Assembly (NCBI GenBank): GCA_963971535.1 | Contig: OZ020592.1 | Location: 58,936,324 to 59,000,323 of the forward strand | DNA: 64,000 bases | Reading direction: 5' to 3' | DNA from: Notolepis coatsorum | Taxonomy: Eukaryota; Chordata; Actinopteri; Aulopiformes; Paralepididae | Shown: piece after piece, positions 46,158 to 55,896 of the stretch | How the letters are laid out: every line of letters starts with the position of its first letter | Position numbering within the stretch: position 1 is the stretch's first letter | Program-made: the position numbers and the translations under genes | The notes under the pieces: generated by a model | What the model saw: the letters and a program-made list of their open reading frames with translations, nothing else | Databases searched by the model: none | What the model was told of the DNA's origin: nothing

Positions 46158-46755
46158 ATGTCAGCTGTGTGGAGTTATTTTAAGCTCAAAGAAGAAAAAG
46201 GCAAAACAGCCTGTGGTGTTATGCTAATGTGTGTGCATTAATACGACACAGTGTGTGCATTAATACGACAGAGTACAGGCCACCGTACTGGGGTCACAGA
46301 CAGGTACGCAGGGCAGAGTAGACTAAGAGCGGATAATAACGGACCTGTATGTTGGAGCTAACAGAATGAAGACACGCACAAACAAATACAGAGGACTCGC
46401 ATGTATACTTGTGGAATAACACGACACAGCCAAGTTTAATATCGGCGACGCAAGTATTTCTAGGGGTGGCAGCAACACTGGAAACTTTAACACCACACAA
46501 CACTTGCAGATTAATCATGAAAAAGGAGTATGCCGAGTTCATATGTGCAACGAATGCCAAGTTTTGTCGCAGCAGCTAACATAGCTGGAGACCATTCAGA
46601 AGCGAGAGAAACTCCCTGCAGACAGTAACAAGGCAAAGCTGAAGAAAACCGAGAAAATAACCACATTTATTGTGCTGGACGACCAGCCCCTTTCTGTTGT
46701 TGAAAATGTAGGTTTCCGACGCTTAGCCTCACTTCATGTTGCCAAACCGTCATTA
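46158..46755 (+). pseudogene. hAT transposase N-terminal remnant split by an LTR
   Basis: The start MSAVWSYFKLKEEKGKTA is the lead-in of a BED finger. After the LTR insertion the frame resumes KFNIGDASISRGGSNTGN. The KFNIGD stretch sits where other copies have C-x2-C, and the two zinc cysteines appear as Phe and Gly, each one base change away. A frameshift follows near 46520, then a stop. From 46585 another block reads LETIQKREKLPADSNKAK and FIVLDDQPLSVVENVGFRRL, the hallmark region preceding the hAT catalytic core. The DDE core and hAT dimerisation region are absent. The product could neither bind zinc normally nor catalyse transposition. Confidence 0.85.
46212..46426. mobile_element. Solo-LTR-like insertion
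   Basis: A 215-bp segment begins TGTGGTGTTATGC and ends GGAATAACACGACA, flanked by CAGCC at 46207-46211 and 46427-46431. TG...CA ends with a 5-bp duplication are the LTR-retrotransposon pattern. The interior repeats GTGTGCATTAATACGACA twice. No internal retroviral-type genes are present. Confidence 0.75.
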
Positions 46756-47596
46756 TCTCTGACACGGCTATCTCAAATAAGTACAATGTTGTGTTTCTTT
46801 TTCAAATGTAGCCAAGAGTAAAGGCCCTAACCCTATCAAAACAGCAGTCAAAGTGTATATTTTCAGCACTATGTTTGTTTACCAATGATTGGAAACTCTC
46901 CACGCATTGTACCGGTAAACAGGCGTTTTAGACATGAGGACAGGAAGCCGTCATGAAATCGCTGTAGTCTTATTAACGTATTAACTAAATAATTTTAACA
47001 AAATAAAAAGCAGCAGCACTATTGCATAACTGAGTCATGTGTGGTATGTATTTCTTCCTTTAGGAGAGTTTTTGATGTTTTATAGATGGCTAGGTTAAAC
47101 ACAGGGTTTTGTTTAAGGGAGTATCGGATGGGTATCGGTATTGGCAGATACTCAAGGCTGTGATATCAGTATCGGACATGAATAAGTGGTATCGTGCCAT
47201 CCCTAAAAGGAACTGATACAACTGTGTTGTAGTTGTTTAGCGTTGATTTCATCCATGCAACTATGTTGGTGGTTATTGTTTATTGACTATAGAACTGTGT
47301 TGGTGTTTAATTTTTATTCCATACATACAACTGTTTACCTTTTATTATTGACTTAAATTGTTAATCCCTGTCCAATGTGACTACCATCACAAAAGTGATG
47401 CTACTTAACCCACATTCTCGCTCTCATACATTGACAAAACCAATGATGATATGAGGACATGAAAATGGACATTTGTGAAATGTTCAAGTTCCTGAAGCAT
47501 GTAATGTGTATTGCACTTTAACTTTTTGAATGTTTAATGTTTTTAACATTTGTGATATTTGAATGTTCCTGACGAAGCTTGTAACCTACCGTGCCA

Positions 47597-47800
47597 AATG
47601 ATTGACGGAGCTAGAGCCCCGGGAGTCGGTGTTGTATTTGTACAACACTGTGTACTTCGGCGCACACCTCACATATCGGCATGTAACTCGAGAACCGCTG
47701 AACGGATTGTGTCACCTGAAATGGCTATCGACAGGCAACAAATAGGGCTTTAATTCGATATATAATGTATTAAGATATATGCACACCCGAGCCGGTAGAG
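47597..47800. repeat. Dispersed repeat (CTAGAGCCCCGGGAG), copy 2, uninterrupted
   Basis: Matches 26844-26960 plus 27985-28040 and reads straight across TCACCTGAAATGGCTATCG, where copy 1 holds hAT-J. It lies in the right part of the 6.45-kb element. Confidence 0.8.
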
Positions 47801-49178
47801 GTCGCCAAAGTGCAGGTGGGAAAATCGCATGTTAACATGTTTTACTTTTGTGATATTTGAATGAATTGAAGAATATTTTTGTTGACCACTTGAAAAGATT
47901 GTAATAAAAACATTGTTCCGTTTTCTTTTGTCTGAACTGCATTGTGTAACATTTTAAATAGACTTTTAACTACTCTCATCATTTGGGGCGACCATTTGTC
48001 ATGCGGGGTAACCAATGATTGTCAATAACTGTACTAAATTCAAAATAGAATATCCATCAGTTTTGGCTCAAATATTAATCACTGGTATACTATGCTTAAG
48101 TGGATACTATCTGTACACATTTTAAATCAGTTTTATGGGTTTTAGAGCATATATGGGTATTGTAACTGCATTACGAGGGAGACACTGCCATTATAGAATA
48201 AACTTGTGAAATCATGGTTTACAAAAAATTCAAGGGCACACAAGCCTGTCTTTCTTAAGATGTATATTTAATTACTGATACCTGTTAAAATATTAGTAAT
48301 GTTAAGGAAATATATAAATTTTGAGATAAATTACGGTCGCCCCAAATTACTTTTATTAAGGTCATGTCCTATTAATTTAACTTTAAAAACACTAAAATCT
48401 CTTAATGTTTTTTTTGCATAAATGCATGTATACACTACATTCCAAATGTTTGAAAAATTGCCAAATATATCCTTATTTTTTGTATTTTAAAATTGGCCTA
48501 TTGAAAAGTCGTATCAGTCAATGACCCAAATAAATAAAATACTGATCCTCATGACAGACATACATACAAAATCCAGTAGAAACTACTCATTCAATAAAAA
48601 CGGTCAATAAATAAAAACATTAAAAATGATTCAATTGCATGCGTCTGTCTGTCCGTCTGTGTGTGTGTGCGTATATCATCTTAATCCCAGTCATTATTTG
48701 TGACCAATCCTCATTCAATTGTGTGCGTGTGTCTGATTGATCTTAAGATGCTGAAAATTACTCAGGGCTCAAGAAAACCAGACAGAATTACCTTCTGCGT
48801 TAGGAGAGCCAATCAGCTTCTAATTCTTTGCTATGTGCAAAATAATTCCAAGACGTCAAATTGTAAACATTCCAAGTCAAGTCAAGTCAAGTCAAGTCAT
48901 TTATTTATATAGCACATTTAAAAGCACAAGAGCCAACCAAAGTGCTGTACAATCAAAGCTTAAAATCAATGTCCTAATATAAAATACACAAATACAAAAA
49001 TACAAAAAGGCACAGCAGGACAAGACAGTACATTCAGAGAATAGGACAGTAGGACAACACACGGATAGGGGAACACAAAGTACAGTAGCACACAGGGGAC
49101 AGAGGAGCATAAGAAGAGATACAAGAGGGAGGGGGCAGGATAAAATTACATGAGTGTGTGAGTTAGGGTGTGGGAGAA

Positions 49179-49922
49179 TCAGGGTTTATTGAAGGCCAGG
49201 GAATAGAAGTGGGTTTTTAGACGGGCCTTAAATGTCTCCAGCAAGGGGGCAGATCGGATATCCAGGGGAAGCTGGTTCCATAGCTTGGGGGCCACGGCCT
49301 TGAAGGAGCGATCGCCTCTCTTTTTGAGTCTGGTGCGGGGGGGGACCAGCCGAGCCTGGTTGGAGGATCTTAGTGACCTGGGTGCTGCGTAGGGGGTGAT
49401 GAGCTCTGTGATATATAGGGGTGCTGCACCCGATAGTGCCTTAAAGGTGAGGAGGAGGATTTTGAAGTCTATTCTAAGTGGGACTGGGAGCCAGTGTAGG
49501 GAGGCTAGGACTGGTGTGATGTGCTCTCTCTTTCTGGTGCTGGTAAGGAACCTAGCTGCAGAGTGCTGGACCATTTTGAGGCGGGACATGACTGCCTGAC
49601 TGATGCCGGTGTAGAGGGCATTGCAGTAGTCAAGGCGTGAAGTGATGAATGCATTGACTACCGTTTCCAGGTCGACGGGTGAAAGGATTGGTTTTATTTT
49701 ACTGATGTTGCGGAGTTGGAAGAAGCATGATTTGACTACGGCATTTACCTGCCGGTCGAATTTGAGCTCTGGGTCAAAGATTACACCCAGGCTCTTGACG
49801 TGGGGTTTGAGGTGGGTGGAGAGTTGTCCTAGGCTGTTGGAGAGTGTTTTGGTGGAAGAGGGGGGGCCAAACAAAATTATCTCCGTTTTATTTTCATTTA
49901 GCTGTAAGAAGTTGAGGGCCAT
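49179..49922 (-). pseudogene. C-terminal part of L2 ORF2
   Basis: The 247-codon frame begins MALNFLQLNENKTEIILFGP, continues LGVIFDPELKFDRQ, then TSRLDYCNALYTGISQ, ASLHWLPVPLRIDFK and KLWNQLPLDIRS, and ends LKTHFYSLAF. These are the thumb and C-terminal blocks of L2/CR1-clade LINE proteins. It is the direct continuation of the reverse transcriptase encoded just upstream on this strand, separated by a single small frameshift at about 49950-49960. The first ATG is therefore internal and not the natural start. The stop before the 3' tail is at the expected place. Product role in an intact copy: completion of target-primed reverse transcription. Confidence 0.88.
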
Positions 49923-49950
49923 CCAGCTTTTTATGTCCCTAAGACAGTTT

Positions 49951-51807
49951 TTAAGAGTCTAGGTTAGCTGTGTCAGAGGGGTTGAGGGGAAGGTAGATTT
50001 GGGAGTCATCGGCATAAAAGTGATATGAAATGTTGTGTTTCTGGATGATTTCGGCCAGAGGGAGCATGTAGATGGAGAAGAGTATGGGGGCCAGGATGGA
50101 ACCTTGGGGGACCCCATACGGTAGACTAGCTGTGGGGGAGGAGTGTCCACCCAAACTGACCGAAAAGGAGCGGCTGCTCAAGTAGGATGCGAACCAGTTT
50201 AGGGCAGACCCCCCAATACCTAGCCTGTGTTCGAGACGATCGACCAGGGTGGAGTGGTCGACCGTGTCGAACGCGGCAGAGAGGTCCAGGAGGAGGAGCA
50301 TGGCACAGCTACCTGAGTCGATGGTGAGAAGCAGGTCATTGTAGATTTTGACTAGCGCTGTCTCAGTGCTGTGCCCTGCCCTGAAACCTGACTGGAATTT
50401 GTCTAGGAGGTTGTTGTGATGTAGGAAGGGGAGGAGCTGTGCCAGGACAGCCTTTTCTAAAATCTTAGATAGGAAGGGTAGTTTGGATATGGGCCTGTAA
50501 TTATTGAAAAGAGCAGGGTCTAGGTTAGGTTTTTTTAGGAGGGGCTCAACCATGGCGTACTTAAGGGAGGAGGGAACAGAGCCAGATTCCAGAGAGCTGT
50601 TTATGATAGACAAAATACTGGGGCCTACTATGTCCATGGACTCTTTTAGAAGATGGGTAGGGAGGGCATCAAGGGGGGATGTGACAGTCCGCATGCCTGC
50701 CACCAGCTCTCTGAGAGTGGTTAGAGAGATGGGTTGGAAGTTGTTCAAAAGAGCTGGGCAGGAGGGGTGGGAGGGAGGGGGAAGTGGGCAGGAGGGCTGG
50801 GCAGGAGGGGGGGTCCGACAGGGGGGCTGGGCAGGAGGGGGGGCCGGGCAGGGGGGCTGGGTAGGAGGGGGGGTGGAGGAGGACGATGAGATGGCTAATC
50901 TAATGGTTTCCACCTTCCTAATGAAGAAGTTTAGGAATTCTTCACATTTGGAGGGGGAGGCATCAGGGCAGGGAGCGGGAGGAGGGGAGGTGAAAGAGTT
51001 AATGGTAGAAAAAAGGACTCTGGGATTGTGACCATTTTTGGCAATTATTTCTGAGAAGTGCCTTTCTCTCGCCACCTTAACTGCCTCTTGATACTGTTTG
51101 AGGTGATGTTTAAGGATCTCATAGTGGATCTGCAGTTTATTGTGTTTCCACCTGCGCTCGGCCTGTCTGCACTGTCTCCTTAAAGCTCTGGTGTTCTCAT
51201 CAAGCCAGGGCTGAGATCTAGGTCTGGGCCTTTTGAGTTTAAGGGGGGCGACAGAGTCGAGTATGGAGGAGCATGAGGAATTGAACATTGAGATAAGGAT
51301 CTCAGTGCTGTGCTGGGCAGGAGAGGCCTCAATACTGCAGGTGTTAGGGGCAGCTATATAGGCATCACGGAACTTAATGGCAGTGGAGGGGTTAATGTGG
51401 CGATAGGAACGCGCTGGGACAATAGCTTTGGAAATGGGGACAAAACACAGAGCATCAAAAGAGATCAGTGAATGGTCTGAGAGGACTGGGTCATCTATTT
51501 CCATGTTGTCGATGGAGAAACCTGCTGTTAAAACTAAAATGTGGCAGAGTTTGTGTGTTGGGGAATTAACATGTAGGCTAAAATTAAGAGACTCAATTAA
51601 GTGCAGGAATTCCTTCACATGGGGTTTATTTGGGCAGCATACGTGAACATTAAAATCGCAGAGCAGTAAAACTTTATCATAGCTGGGCATTGTCTGTGAT
51701 AGGAGAACGGACAGTTCAGAGATAAAGTCACTTAGTGAGTTGCCGGGGGGACGGTAGACCAGGATAATCAGTAGTGGATTCAGGAGTCCGACTTTGATTA
51801 GCTGCAC
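49951..51807 (-). pseudogene. L2 ORF2: endonuclease C-terminal half plus reverse transcriptase
   Basis: A 618-codon frame. The first 130 residues are the C-terminal half of an APE-type endonuclease (IILVYRPPG, LLCDFNVH, DPVLSDHSLISF; the SDH motif is present). A linker with Cys/Pro repeats covers about residues 310-350. The reverse transcriptase follows, with NNYRPISKLPFLSKILEK, FQSGFRAGHSTETALVK, LLDLSAAFDTVDH, GVPQGSILAPILFSIYM and the catalytic FYADDSQIY box near residue 598. AFDTVDH and the fingers are typical of L2/CR1. Both catalytic landmarks look intact. It ends early by a frameshift, with C-terminal sequence continuing at 49922, and its start lost frame with the N-terminal endonuclease. 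Confidence 0.92.
50755..50880 (-). repeat. Cys/Pro-rich tandem repeat in the LINE linker
   Basis: Tandem copies of about 30 bp encoding PPPAQPPCP-type decapeptides between endonuclease and reverse transcriptase. The plus strand reads GGGCAGGAGGGG repeatedly. Confidence 0.85.
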
Positions 51808-51847
51808 TTCAAAACTCTTGACAGGATCCGATTTTAGAGCGAGACAA

Positions 51848-52234
51848 TTAAAATGTTTTTTTAAAAACAGCAGCTATGCCGCCTCCGCCGCCTCCTGTGA
51901 GACGAGGGGTGTTAATAAAATCGCAGTCCGGGGGACAAAGTTGAATGAGAGGAGTAGGCTGCTCACCAGTCCGTATCCACGTTTCAACCACCAGGAGAAA
52001 ATCCAGTTTGCGGTCCGTAAAGAGAGCGTTCAAGTTGAAGGCCTTGTTTGTCAGCGAGCAAGCGTTGAATAGGGCCAGCCGCGGGGGGGCGGGAGGGGAG
52101 CTCCCGGGAGGCTGCACCTGTAGCAGGGAGCGGGCACCAGGTAGGAGCGACAGGTGTTTTTCCATTTGCCCGCTGCGCCTCCTCGTTTTCTCCGCTTCCT
52201 CGAACGTATTTTGCGAGGGGGGACAGCGAGGCAC
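51848..52234 (-). pseudogene. N-terminal endonuclease part of L2 ORF2
   Basis: The 128-codon frame contains LALFNACSLTNKAFNLNALF and LLVVETWI, the first conserved blocks of APE-type endonucleases (the Asn of FNACSL and the metal-binding Glu of ETWI). It ends GGGGGGIAAVFKKTF, where intact relatives continue. A 7-base A run on the coding strand (51857-51863) is the likely frameshift: one base fewer would open the frame into the 618-codon frame at 51807. An upstream region to about 52394 may contain the true start in another frame. The Gly run and Arg/Glu-rich N-terminus are unremarkable. Confidence 0.82.
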
Positions 52235-52489
52235 GGACGTATTAGTTCGGCTGGTAGTTTGGCCAGCCAGGGGTGGGGAAGAATCCTTTCTCCCGGTGAT
52301 CTCTCCATGAAATCCCCACCACGGAGGTCCATAAAGCAGTCACGGATATCCAGGAGTAGTTGTCGAAAACAGCCGAAAACAGTGGCGCAGCCATCCTACT
52401 CAGCTGTCAGCTGTCAAGAACGTTGTACTACGTCTCTCCCCAATTCGTTGGGTGGCAAGAAACTGCTTTCACTCCTTTGTAGATTTTAG

Positions 52490-52789
52490 GTTCATTTGAA
52501 CTCCCTTGTGGTGCTTAAAGATTTAAGTAAATACAAAGTAAATGACAGGCACAGTGACGTTGGGGAAACGCACCTAGAAAGGATGCATAGCTGTTACCTT
52601 CATGAAATGATAAGCTGCTGTTGGAATGACGGGAGGGAAAGCAACTCGCATGAAGATAACATGAACTATTCAGAGTACTATTAATGTGGCTGACTGGCAG
52701 GCAGGCAGGCTACTGAGTCACAAGAGATATAATCAATTTGACATGAATAGCTCATGATGATGAGTTAAGACACGCTTTTTTTTCCCCCT
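52490..52789. other. Unassigned flank of the L2 LINE
   Basis: No recognisable feature. Confidence 0.4.
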
Positions 52790-53034
52790 ATTGTTAGGTT
52801 TTAGTGAGTTTTTCCTTACCTTCGCGTGGGGTATGTCTGGGAGTGCTTGCATTCTTTCATTTATTTGCATTCATCTAAACATTTTTGGACCTTATGGTGT
52901 TCTTGTTCTGTTCTTGACTTATTGTTATGTTTTCTTCTTGACTTGTTTAAAGAAGACCTGTACGGCCCATGGGGACATTAACGTGTGTTGTCGGGCCTTA
53001 TAAATAAATTTGATTTGATTTGATTTGATTTTCT
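52790..53034 (+). mobile_element. LINE-type 3' end with (TTTGA)n tail
   Basis: GTGAGTTTTTCCTTACC is followed by GGGCCTTATAAATAAATTTG and four TTTGA repeats, a typical short-repeat tail of an L2/CR1-like LINE or a SINE using it. No coding part. Confidence 0.65.
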
Positions 53035-54186
53035 CTAGGCTTTTGGAACGTGCGCAATTAACTCATTGGGTGCCAAAAACGAGTATACTCGTTTTCCCCA
53101 GCAATGCTTTGGCCGCCAAAAACCTAAATAATCTTTTTTTTTATAATTTTTTAAATTTTTTGTATTATTATTATACTAAACAGTCAGCCGGACCTTCTTG
53201 TGTGATCCTGGTAGCTCTGAGTGAATTGGAATTGAAATGATGATCGAATCCCGATAGGTGGCAGTATCGCCTACCTTTTGAACTGGGCTAGTTTACTGTG
53301 GGGGGCGGTTTGCTCACTCACGCTGGCAGGATTAGTCGCCGCCGGAGTTGAGAGCACTCCAGAGGCAGCAGGAGTGGATAGAGGTACTTTCAATGGCGAT
53401 CGCAAACTACTACAAAACAATCACACTTATGGATGATAAGGTGCGTTTTCACCAGACTACAATTGACACAGCACGTCTGGTAAATCATAAAAATACTATA
53501 GTCAAACCGGCCGAGGAGGTAACGTATTCTTTTCAATGCTCCGCGGCAGTCGCCACCGGGAGAGCACTCCAGAGGCAACTGGTAACAGCAACTATTGGAG
53601 ATTATTATGAAGAGGACAAAACGATCACACTTATGGATGATAAGGTGCGTTTCCACCAGACTATGTTGGATTCTAGTATTTTCAAGCTACTAAACAGGCT
53701 GTTTGGATGTAACGCTAACGGCGCTGCCAGGGCCAACTAACGTTATTTATTGTTCCTGTTCTGACCCAAGACACTTCTGCGCAAGAGTGGACGGGTTTTG
53801 GTGGACCTGCTGACAATGGTAAAGTCCACAATGGTATTTTACCGAACCCCATCAAACATGCCCCCCCATGGTTTGTGAATCATTCTACTATGGTCATGTT
53901 ACCTTTGACCTGGAAATAATATAGGTGTCAGGCGAGCAACCCGCACAAAATGCGCATATAATAGGGGTGTAACGGTACACAAAAACCACAGTACGGTACA
54001 TACCTCGGTTTTGAAGTCAAGGTTCGGTACGGGTTTTCGGTACAGTGGGGGAAAGTTTGGCTTTCCATGTTCCACTCAGGGGTGATGTAGTGTGCAGTAA
54101 CTAATTGTACTTGTAGGGCTGTCAACGAATATTCTATATTGAAATTAATAATCGACTTGTACTTATTTTTTTTTATAATAATAAGC

Positions 54187-54606
54187 GGGTGGCTGGGTGG
54201 CGCAGCGGACTAAGCGCTCGTCACCAACGCGAGAGACACTGGTATCGAATCCGGCTGTCAGCGTCGCCTCCGGCTTGGCCGGCCGTCATACTGGCTCGAT
54301 TGGCAGAGGAGGGAAGCCGCACAGTTCGGTCAGGGCGCCTGCACAGCGAGGGAAGGATCTGGAGGGAGGTAGTGTGACCTTCCACACGTTACACTCTACC
54401 AGAGAGTCCACGCTGCCAGGTGAAAAGAAGTGGTGGGCTGGGTACACATGTGTCGGAGGAAGCATGGGATAGTCTCCGCCCTCCCAGACAGACGGTAGGG
54501 GGTAGAGTGCGCAACGACCAGGAAGGGGATTGGGAATTGGCATAACGACTAACATTGGGAGGGGAGAAAATGGAAAAGGGGGGGAAAAGATCATTAAAAA
54601 AAAATA
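54187..54606 (+). mobile_element. tRNA-derived SINE, copy 1
   Basis: The head has an A-box-like GGTGGCGCAGCGG and a B-box-like GGTATCGAATCC, the latter with one extra base versus the GGTTCGANTCC consensus. The body contains CACGCTGCCAGGTGAAAAG and GTCGGAGGAAGC, ending in an A-rich tail. A 12-bp duplication ATAATAATAAGC flanks it (54175-54186, 54607-54618). About 420 bp; a relative is at 63545. Confidence 0.85.
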
Positions 54607-55143
54607 ATAATAATAAGCAGTTCGTTAGTGGTTAACACATTAACTGCCACGCAGTTTGGCCCTCTCATACCACTCTCTGCCACCACTCTAAGCCTATGGA
54701 GAGATGTTCACCTTCTTTGCAGGGCTATAACTTTTTAAATTGTATTGCTAAATTTACATTACTATGGCCCATTCAACATCAATTATCTATCGTTCAGGAT
54801 GTAGGAACGTTATACTTTTTCATTCATAGATTCATACGAAAATACCGTCTAGAATATAAATGTTTTTATCGTTTTCTGCAGTAATTCCTAGAACGCTAGT
54901 TATAGGCCTAAACGCATAATATAGATTATCGATTGCAGTTTATTCGTGATACACGCTATATTAAAAAATCCAACTGAATACGATCCTAAACACTATGACT
55001 CATCATGCGCGGATGAACGGGAGGGGGGGGGTCGTTTATAATTCCGTGATCGTCAGTAAATGCGTTATGTAGTATGGGTGATATATTGATCAGAGCAGTT
55101 TGCATTAATAATAATAAACAATCACGCTGAAAGTAACGTTACT

Positions 55144-55603
55144 CTTTTATACCTTATTATTTATGTCTGTTTAACGGTGTGATATTAAATATTCAGGGAT
55201 GATGTGGTTTGTGTATGGGTGAAACAAAAGGCAAAGTGAAAGTTAATAAACAAGAGAAAAAAAAGAAAGGACGAAGGAGAAGGGAAGAAAGAAACTCAAG
55301 GAGGGTCTCTGGACCCAGATCACACATACAAACCTTAATCAGCATTTATTGTCTTTGAGTAGGAATTACCTGTTTATGCCTGTTTAAGGGAGATACACAA
55401 TCAGCCTTTGTATCAAATACCTAGAAAACAACAGTAGGGGAACCAGACAACTAACCATGTGATACCCATGTAAATATTTATGTGCACTGTTTTTTCTTTT
55501 TGTTTTTATTGTGATACTAGTCTCTTCATTTTTTATTATTTATTTTTTGTAAGTGCTGTCTGTCTAAATAACTGTTAATAAAAAATTTAAGTTTAAAAAA
55601 AAA
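55144..55603 (+). mobile_element. LINE-like poly(A) insertion
   Basis: A 460-bp insert ends in TTTAAAAAAAAA and is flanked by the 15-bp duplication GAAAGTAACGTTACT (55129-55143, 55604-55618). Length, A tail and duplication fit a 5'-truncated retroelement. No coding part; the family is not recognised. Confidence 0.8.
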
Positions 55604-55896
55604 GAAAGTAACGTTACTGTCCTCTTACCGTTCGCCGATGAGACTGGAGGAAAAAGATCCCACTTATTTGACGTGGATCGACGATCCATTTCCGGTTTGT
55701 ATGGCGAAATAAACGCCCAAATCATATAGATTATTGAGTTATGGCAGCGATCCATATACACGGATGTGTGTCTAGAGTCCCGCAACAATATGTGACTGCC
55801 GGACGCATTTCCCAGATGCATGGAGATTGACTATCCATTTACGGTTTGGTAACTCGCCCGATCATCCACCAGGCGGCGGTATTGAAGCGTTGCACT

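Larger units (their letters stand above)
45973..47205 (+). mobile_element. hAT-C with broken transposase and solo-LTR insert
   Basis: TAGGGATGGCACCAATCC and, inverted, TAGGGATGGCACGATACC, with a perfect duplication AAAGGAAC (45965-45972, 47206-47213). Subterminal GTATCGGTATTGG motifs. It contains transposase pieces (46158-46755) split by a 215-bp LTR-like insertion. Confidence 0.92.
42073..48527. mobile_element. 6.45-kb TIR element of unassigned superfamily
   Basis: Ends are GGGTCAATGACGTGA and, inverted, GGGTCATTGACTGATACG, flanked by AAATAAAT at 42065-42072 and 48528-48535. The motif GGGGCGACC, or a one-base variant, recurs near both ends (42258, 43009, 43171, 43192, 47984, and inverted at 48334). 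The interior holds a decayed two-exon gene and later insertions: MITE X1, hAT-H2, an L2 tail and hAT-C. Without these the element is about 3.4 kb. The 8-bp duplication would fit hAT or KDZ-type groups, but the termini match none I know. Confidence 0.7.
48876..52480 (-). mobile_element. Near-full-length L2-type LINE
   Basis: A minus-strand LINE with endonuclease, reverse transcriptase and C-terminal region in order, ending in a 3' tail of ACTTG repeats (48876-48900) after the AAATGTGCTATATAAATAAA stretch. The tail uses short tandem repeats and not poly(A). The 5' limit is approximate. Coding is interrupted by only two obvious frameshifts in the endonuclease-to-C-terminus stretch. Confidence 0.88.

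Noticed and set aside
53348..53740. 130-codon frame inside P5 as a piggyBac transposase
   Set aside because: It arises from a 200-bp internal duplication; no piggyBac catalytic motifs are visible and other P copies lack the frame.
54187..54300. Possible tRNA gene
   Set aside because: A- and B-box-like motifs are present, but the body continues for 420 bp with a tail and a 12-bp duplication; it is a SINE.
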